Below, piece by piece: positions 61,125-64,000 of a stretch of DNA of 64,000 nt. The position numbers were made by a program, and so were the translations under genes. How positions within the stretch are numbered: the stretch's first letter is position 1; each line of letters starts with the position of its first letter. The notes beneath the pieces were generated by a model. The model was given only the letters and a program-made list of their open reading frames with translations. It made no database searches and had not been told where the DNA came from. The stretch comes from Chitinolyticbacter albus (GTDB lineage: Bacteria > Pseudomonadota > Gammaproteobacteria > Burkholderiales > Chitinibacteraceae): positions 1 to 64,000 of the forward strand of contig NZ_JANBVF010000007.1 in assembly GCF_024437655.1 (NCBI RefSeq), written 5' to 3'.

Positions 61125-61610
61125 TCAATCCCACCACGCGCCGTACGCATGGGAACTTCCGTCTCGGTCAAATTTGTCCGCATGAAGTTCATGCAAGAAA
61201 ACTTGCCGCATTTCAGCGACGAGGCATTCAAGGGATTCCTCAGAGATGCGTACGCCTACCTCTCCGACTAAAGGGTAATCCTCAACTTGATGCGTCCAAT
61301 AGGGCAGAACCGCGATGAGTAGCGGGGAGCCAGCGCAACCGAACTTCCAACCCTGCACCTGCCCGCGGAAACGCTCGACGGCTGCGGCTACCTTATCGCC
61401 ATTGAATTGATTGAACTGTTTAACGATAGGCAGCACTGCCTGTAGTTCTATAGTTGTAAGTACCTCGGTAAGAAATTCATTCGAGCAGAATGCTGCCTCT
61501 GGGTCGATAGAGTTACCGAACCCAATACGAACGAATTCTTGCGCAAGCGGGATACGACGTAGGGAAGTGCGAGCCATAGCATTGAAAAATGTGTGATCCG
61601 TGGAAGGCAT
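61125..61610 (-). CDS. orphan hypothetical protein of lower GC content
   Basis: The product has 161 residues from the ATG at 61610; an internal ATG at 61577 is also possible. No signal peptide, no membrane segment. The coding region is visibly less GC-rich (about 48%) than its neighbours, and codons such as AGT and ATA are frequent. I do not recognise the family. It begins five bases after the elaA stop and so could be read from the elaA promoter. Likely acquired. Confidence 0.6.
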   Translation of the reverse strand: MPSTDHTFFNAMARTSLRRIPLAQEFVRIGFGNSIDPEAAFCSNEFLTEVLTTIELQAVLPIVKQFNQFNGDKVAAAVERFRGQVQGWKFGCAGSPLLIAVLPYWTHQVEDYPLVGEVGVRISEESLECLVAEMRQVFLHELHADKFDRDGSSHAYGAWWD

Positions 61611-61615
61611 GACAC

Positions 61616-62083
61616 CTAGCCCGGCATTATCACCTCATCGATCACCATGTCGATATGGGCAATGCCGTCCTCGTCGTATTCGTCGCCGATCCGCACAAAG
61701 CCATGCCGGCCGTAGAAACATTCGAGGTGCGCCTGGGCGCCGATGCGGTGGCCCTGGCCGGGGTAAAGCGCCGCGGCCCGGCGTAGCGCCTCGGCGATCA
61801 GCAGGTGGCCAGCTCCGGTGCCGCGTGCCAGCGGCGCAATCACCACACGGCCGAGCGAAGGCTCGGCATATTTGAGCCCGGGCGGCACCAGCCGCAGGCA
61901 GGCAACCAAGCGGCCTGCCTCATCGTACCCGGCAAGGTGCAGCGATGGCGCATCGTAGTCGTCCATGTCCGGGTAAGCGCAGGTCTGCTCGACAACGAAT
62001 ACGTCCTGGCGCAGGCGCAGGTAGTCGAACAGCGCGAGCGCGGTGAAATCGGCAAGCGCGCGCCAAGTCCAGTTGATATGCAT
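61616..62083 (-). CDS. elaA: ElaA-type GNAT acetyltransferase
   Basis: The product has 155 residues from the ATG at 62083 (GGGAGG upstream). The start FTALALFDYLRLRQDVFVVEQTCAYPDMDDYD is the ElaA pattern, followed by the acetyl-CoA loop APLARGTGAGHLLIAEAL and LECFYGRHGFVRIGDEYDEDGIAHIDM. Substrate unknown. Confidence 0.92.
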   Translation of the reverse strand: MHINWTWRALADFTALALFDYLRLRQDVFVVEQTCAYPDMDDYDAPSLHLAGYDEAGRLVACLRLVPPGLKYAEPSLGRVVIAPLARGTGAGHLLIAEALRRAAALYPGQGHRIGAQAHLECFYGRHGFVRIGDEYDEDGIAHIDMVIDEVIMPG

Positions 62084-62107
62084 GTTGTCCTCCCGCGCCA
62101 AACGATA

Positions 62108-62129
62108 AGCCCCGCGCTGCGGCGGGGCT
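62108..62129 (-). terminator. intrinsic terminator of argH
   Basis: AGCCCCGC and GCGGGGCT pair with a 6-base loop about 25 bases past the argH stop, and on the minus strand are followed by a short T-containing stretch. Confidence 0.6.
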
Positions 62130-62155
62130 ATCGGGTATTTCGGCGATGCCGGCGA

Positions 62156-63544
62156 TCAGCCAGCCAGCTTCTCGCGCCAGCGGGCCACCTGCATCCGCAC
62201 CTGGTTCGGCGCGGTGCCGCCGACGTGGTCACGTGCGGCAAGGCTGCCTTCCAAGGTGAGCACGTCGAAAATCTTGGCGTCGATCAGTGGCGAAAAGCTT
62301 TGCAGCTCGACCATCGTCAGATCGGACAGGTCCTTGCGCTTTTCCTCGGCATAACGCACGGCCAGCGCAACGGCTTCGTGCGCATCGCGGAAGGCCAGGC
62401 CCTTCTTCACCAGGTAGTCCGCGAGATCGGTCGCGGTGGCGAAGCCCTGACGCGCGGCGCGTTCCATCGCCTCCGGCTTCACGGTGATGCCGCGCATCAT
62501 GTCTGCGTAGATGCGCAGCGTATCGGTCAGCGTGTCGACGGTGTCGAACAGCGGTTCCTTGTCTTCCTGGTTGTCCTTGTTGTACGCCAGCGGCTGGCCC
62601 TTCATCAGCGTGAGCAGCGAAATCAGGCTGCCATTGACGCGGCCGGTCTTGCCACGCACGAGCTCGGGCACGTCCGGGTTCTTTTTCTGCGGCATGATCG
62701 AGCTGCCAGTACAGAAGCGATCGGCGATATCGATGAAGCCGAAGCGCGGGCTCATCCACAGGATCAGTTCTTCCGACAGGCGCGACAGGTGGGTCATGAT
62801 CAGCGCGGCGGCGGCGGTGAATTCGATGGCGAAGTCACGATCGGAAACCGCATCGAGCGAGTTCTCACACACGCCCTCAAAGCCCAACAGCGCGGCGGTC
62901 ATGCGGCGATCGACCGGGAACGTGGTGCCGGCGAGCGCGGCCGAGCCCAGCGGCAAGCGATTGACGCGACGGCGACAGTCCGTCAGGCGCTCGGCATCAC
63001 GGCCCAGCATTTCCACATACGCCAGCATGTGGTGGCCGAAGGTCACCGGCTGCGCCACCTGCAGGTGGGTGAAGCCGGGCATCACCGTGGCGGCGTGCTT
63101 GTCGGCCAGTTCCAGCAGGGAGGTCTGCAGATCGGCAACAAGGCCAACCAGCAGATCAATGGCGCCGCGCAGATACAGGCGGATATCGGTGGCGACCTGG
63201 TCATTGCGCGAACGGCCGGTATGCAGGCGCTTGCCGGCGTCGCCGATCTTCTCGGTCAGACGGCGCTCGACGTTCATATGCACGTCCTCCAGATCGAGCG
63301 ACCAGTCGAAAGTACCGTGACGGATGTCGTCGAGGATATCGGCCATGCCGCCCTGGATGGCACGCAAGTCCTCATCCGACAGCACACCCACCTTGTTCAG
63401 CATGGTGGCATGCGCCAGCGAACCCTGGATGTCCACTTCGGCCATGCGCTTGTCGAAGGAAACCGAGGCCGTGTAGCGCTTGACGAGTTCGGAAACAGGC
63501 TCGTTGAAGCGACCGGACCAGGTCTTGTTGGCGTTATCCTGCAT
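62156..63544 (-). CDS. argH: argininosuccinate lyase
   Basis: The product has 462 residues, against 457 in E. coli. It starts at the ATG at 63544, where the family sequence ([22 protein letters not shown]) begins. [13 protein letters not shown] and the signature [11 protein letters not shown] are intact. It splits argininosuccinate to arginine and fumarate, the last step of arginine synthesis. Confidence 0.97.
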   Translation of the reverse strand: MQDNANKTWSGRFNEPVSELVKRYTASVSFDKRMAEVDIQGSLAHATMLNKVGVLSDEDLRAIQGGMADILDDIRHGTFDWSLDLEDVHMNVERRLTEKIGDAGKRLHTGRSRNDQVATDIRLYLRGAIDLLVGLVADLQTSLLELADKHAATVMPGFTHLQVAQPVTFGHHMLAYVEMLGRDAERLTDCRRRVNRLPLGSAALAGTTFPVDRRMTAALLGFEGVCENSLDAVSDRDFAIEFTAAAALIMTHLSRLSEELILWMSPRFGFIDIADRFCTGSSIMPQKKNPDVPELVRGKTGRVNGSLISLLTLMKGQPLAYNKDNQEDKEPLFDTVDTLTDTLRIYADMMRGITVKPEAMERAARQGFATATDLADYLVKKGLAFRDAHEAVALAVRYAEEKRKDLSDLTMVELQSFSPLIDAKIFDVLTLEGSLAARDHVGGTAPNQVRMQVARWREKLAG

Positions 63545-63578
63545 GGCGACATCCGTGAACTTGCTTTTGAACGGGGCG

Positions 63579-63584
63579 ATTATA
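63579..63584 (-). promoter_or_regulatory. -10-like element upstream of argH
   Basis: TATAAT on the minus strand, 35 bases before the argH start. A matching -35 box is not clear. Confidence 0.45.
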
Positions 63585-63670
63585 CGGACGAGCCCCCTGT
63601 GCTGCAGCAACAACAGTAGATTGTGATCCAGATTGCTCACCAACAAGCGCCCAGCAGGGTTGATCCACCG

Positions 63671-63676
63671 TATAAT
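63671..63676 (+). promoter_or_regulatory. -10-like element upstream of the SPOR-type gene
   Basis: TATAAT 45 bases before the ATG at 63721. The two back-to-back -10 elements suggest a short divergent control region between argH and the next gene. Confidence 0.45.
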
Positions 63677-63720
63677 CGCGCGCTTGACCCAGCGCGCACG
63701 GACAGGACAAGGGCGAGGCA

Positions 63721-64000
63721 ATGAGCAAGGATATGAAACGTTCCCGCGGTAGCGGCTCTGGCGGCGGCACGTCGCTGTTGACCGGGCTGTTGATCGGCCT
63801 GTTGGCTGGCGTACTGGCGGCAGTGGCGCTGGCGTTCTACCTGAACCGCGGCAATAACCCGTTCAGCAATTTCGGCAAGGAAACCCCCTCCGACGCCGTC
63901 GCCAACGCCTCGGCGCCTGCCGGCAAGGGGCCCGAAGTGTTGCGCCCGGATGGCAATGAAAAAGGCGGCGAAGCGCAGACCGATTTCGACTTCTACAAGG
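63721..64000 (+). CDS. FtsN/SPOR-type cell-division-related protein (5' part only)
   Basis: Only 93 codons are in the window. The N terminus is basic and Gly/Ser-rich, followed by one membrane segment ([23 protein letters not shown]) and a flexible stretch ([13 protein letters not shown] onward, to TDFDFYK). This is the layout of FtsN-like proteins, with a SPOR domain expected beyond the window. The assignment is by architecture, not by the missing SPOR domain. Confidence 0.6.
   Translation, partial: MSKDMKRSRGSGSGGGTSLLTGLLIGLLAGVLAAVALAFYLNRGNNPFSNFGKETPSDAVANASAPAGKGPEVLRPDGNEKGGEAQTDFDFYK

Noticed and set aside
61805-63619. 604-codon plus-strand frame opposite elaA and argH
   Set aside because: Shadow of argH, which is intact on the other strand.
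1-64000. CRISPR arrays, tRNA, rRNA, phage or insertion sequences
   Set aside because: No repeat-spacer array, cloverleaf-like sequence, rRNA core sequence, transposase or phage gene was recognised by reading both strands.

Overview
The window is a gene-dense, GC-rich (roughly 63-66% by eye) stretch of a Gram-negative chromosome. Outer-membrane and LPS genes (btuB, heptosyltransferase, waaA), an autotransporter barrel, ubiquinone genes (ubiT, ubiU, ubiV), H-NS, an FtsN/SPOR-type protein beside argH, and a secreted protein with chitin-binding CBM5/12 modules together suggest a betaproteobacterium of the Neisseriales, most likely a chitinolytic lineage (Chitinibacter/Jeongeupia/Chitiniphilus-like). 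This placement is inferred from gene content; there is no rRNA in the window to confirm it. I see no tRNA, rRNA, CRISPR array, phage or insertion sequence.

Region by region. 1-15.6 kb is the most accessory part: a truncated secreted TIM-barrel hydrolase-like protein with a long Pro-Thr linker, slyD, an autotransporter-type barrel, an OsmC-YcaO fusion, a secreted FG-GAP/lectin-like protein, an ADP-ribosyltransferase-like effector candidate bracketed by two palindromic repeats, an H-NS-family gene, two small enzyme-like genes (VOC and SRPBCC), a CBM5/12-sulfatase-modifying-factor protein, and amn. 15.7-19.9 kb is a molybdate/formate-dehydrogenase-accessory operon (modA, an inserted low-GC LprI-like gene, modB, modC, fdhD). 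19.9-31.4 kb holds housekeeping and regulatory genes: a solute-binding protein, rlhA, two AraC-type regulators, a metallo-hydrolase, creD, a DUF1287 protein, yejK, and a tightly coupled ridA / futalosine-hydrolase-like / zinc-ribbon set followed by a STAS-like gene. 32-41 kb has a GT-C-like membrane protein behind an AT-rich promoter region, cutC, a LysR/MFS divergent pair, and the LPS core pair waaC-like/waaA.

41.2-46.5 kb is a vitamin B12 locus: btuB-cobU on the minus strand behind a cobalamin riboswitch, and divergent cobT-cobC-cobS. 46.8-51.8 kb contains metY, ubiV-ubiT and ubiU (oxygen-independent ubiquinone hydroxylation), with FNR-like boxes in front of ubiV and ubiU and a degenerate HD-GYP gene between them. 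51.9-56 kb is an AraC gene and an ABC-2 exporter operon with a GNAT gene wedged between its two permeases. 56-64 kb holds an SDR/LysR divergent pair, a YaiI-family gene, dadA/lrp, a thioredoxin-like protein, an orphan lower-GC gene, elaA, argH and the start of a SPOR-type protein.

Many starts are set by ATGA or GTGA stop-start overlaps, indicating translational coupling. The items I consider most worth follow-up are the effector-like ART candidate with its flanking repeats, the degenerate HD-GYP embedded in the anaerobic ubiquinone locus, the CBM-FGE exoprotein, and the OsmC-YcaO fusion.
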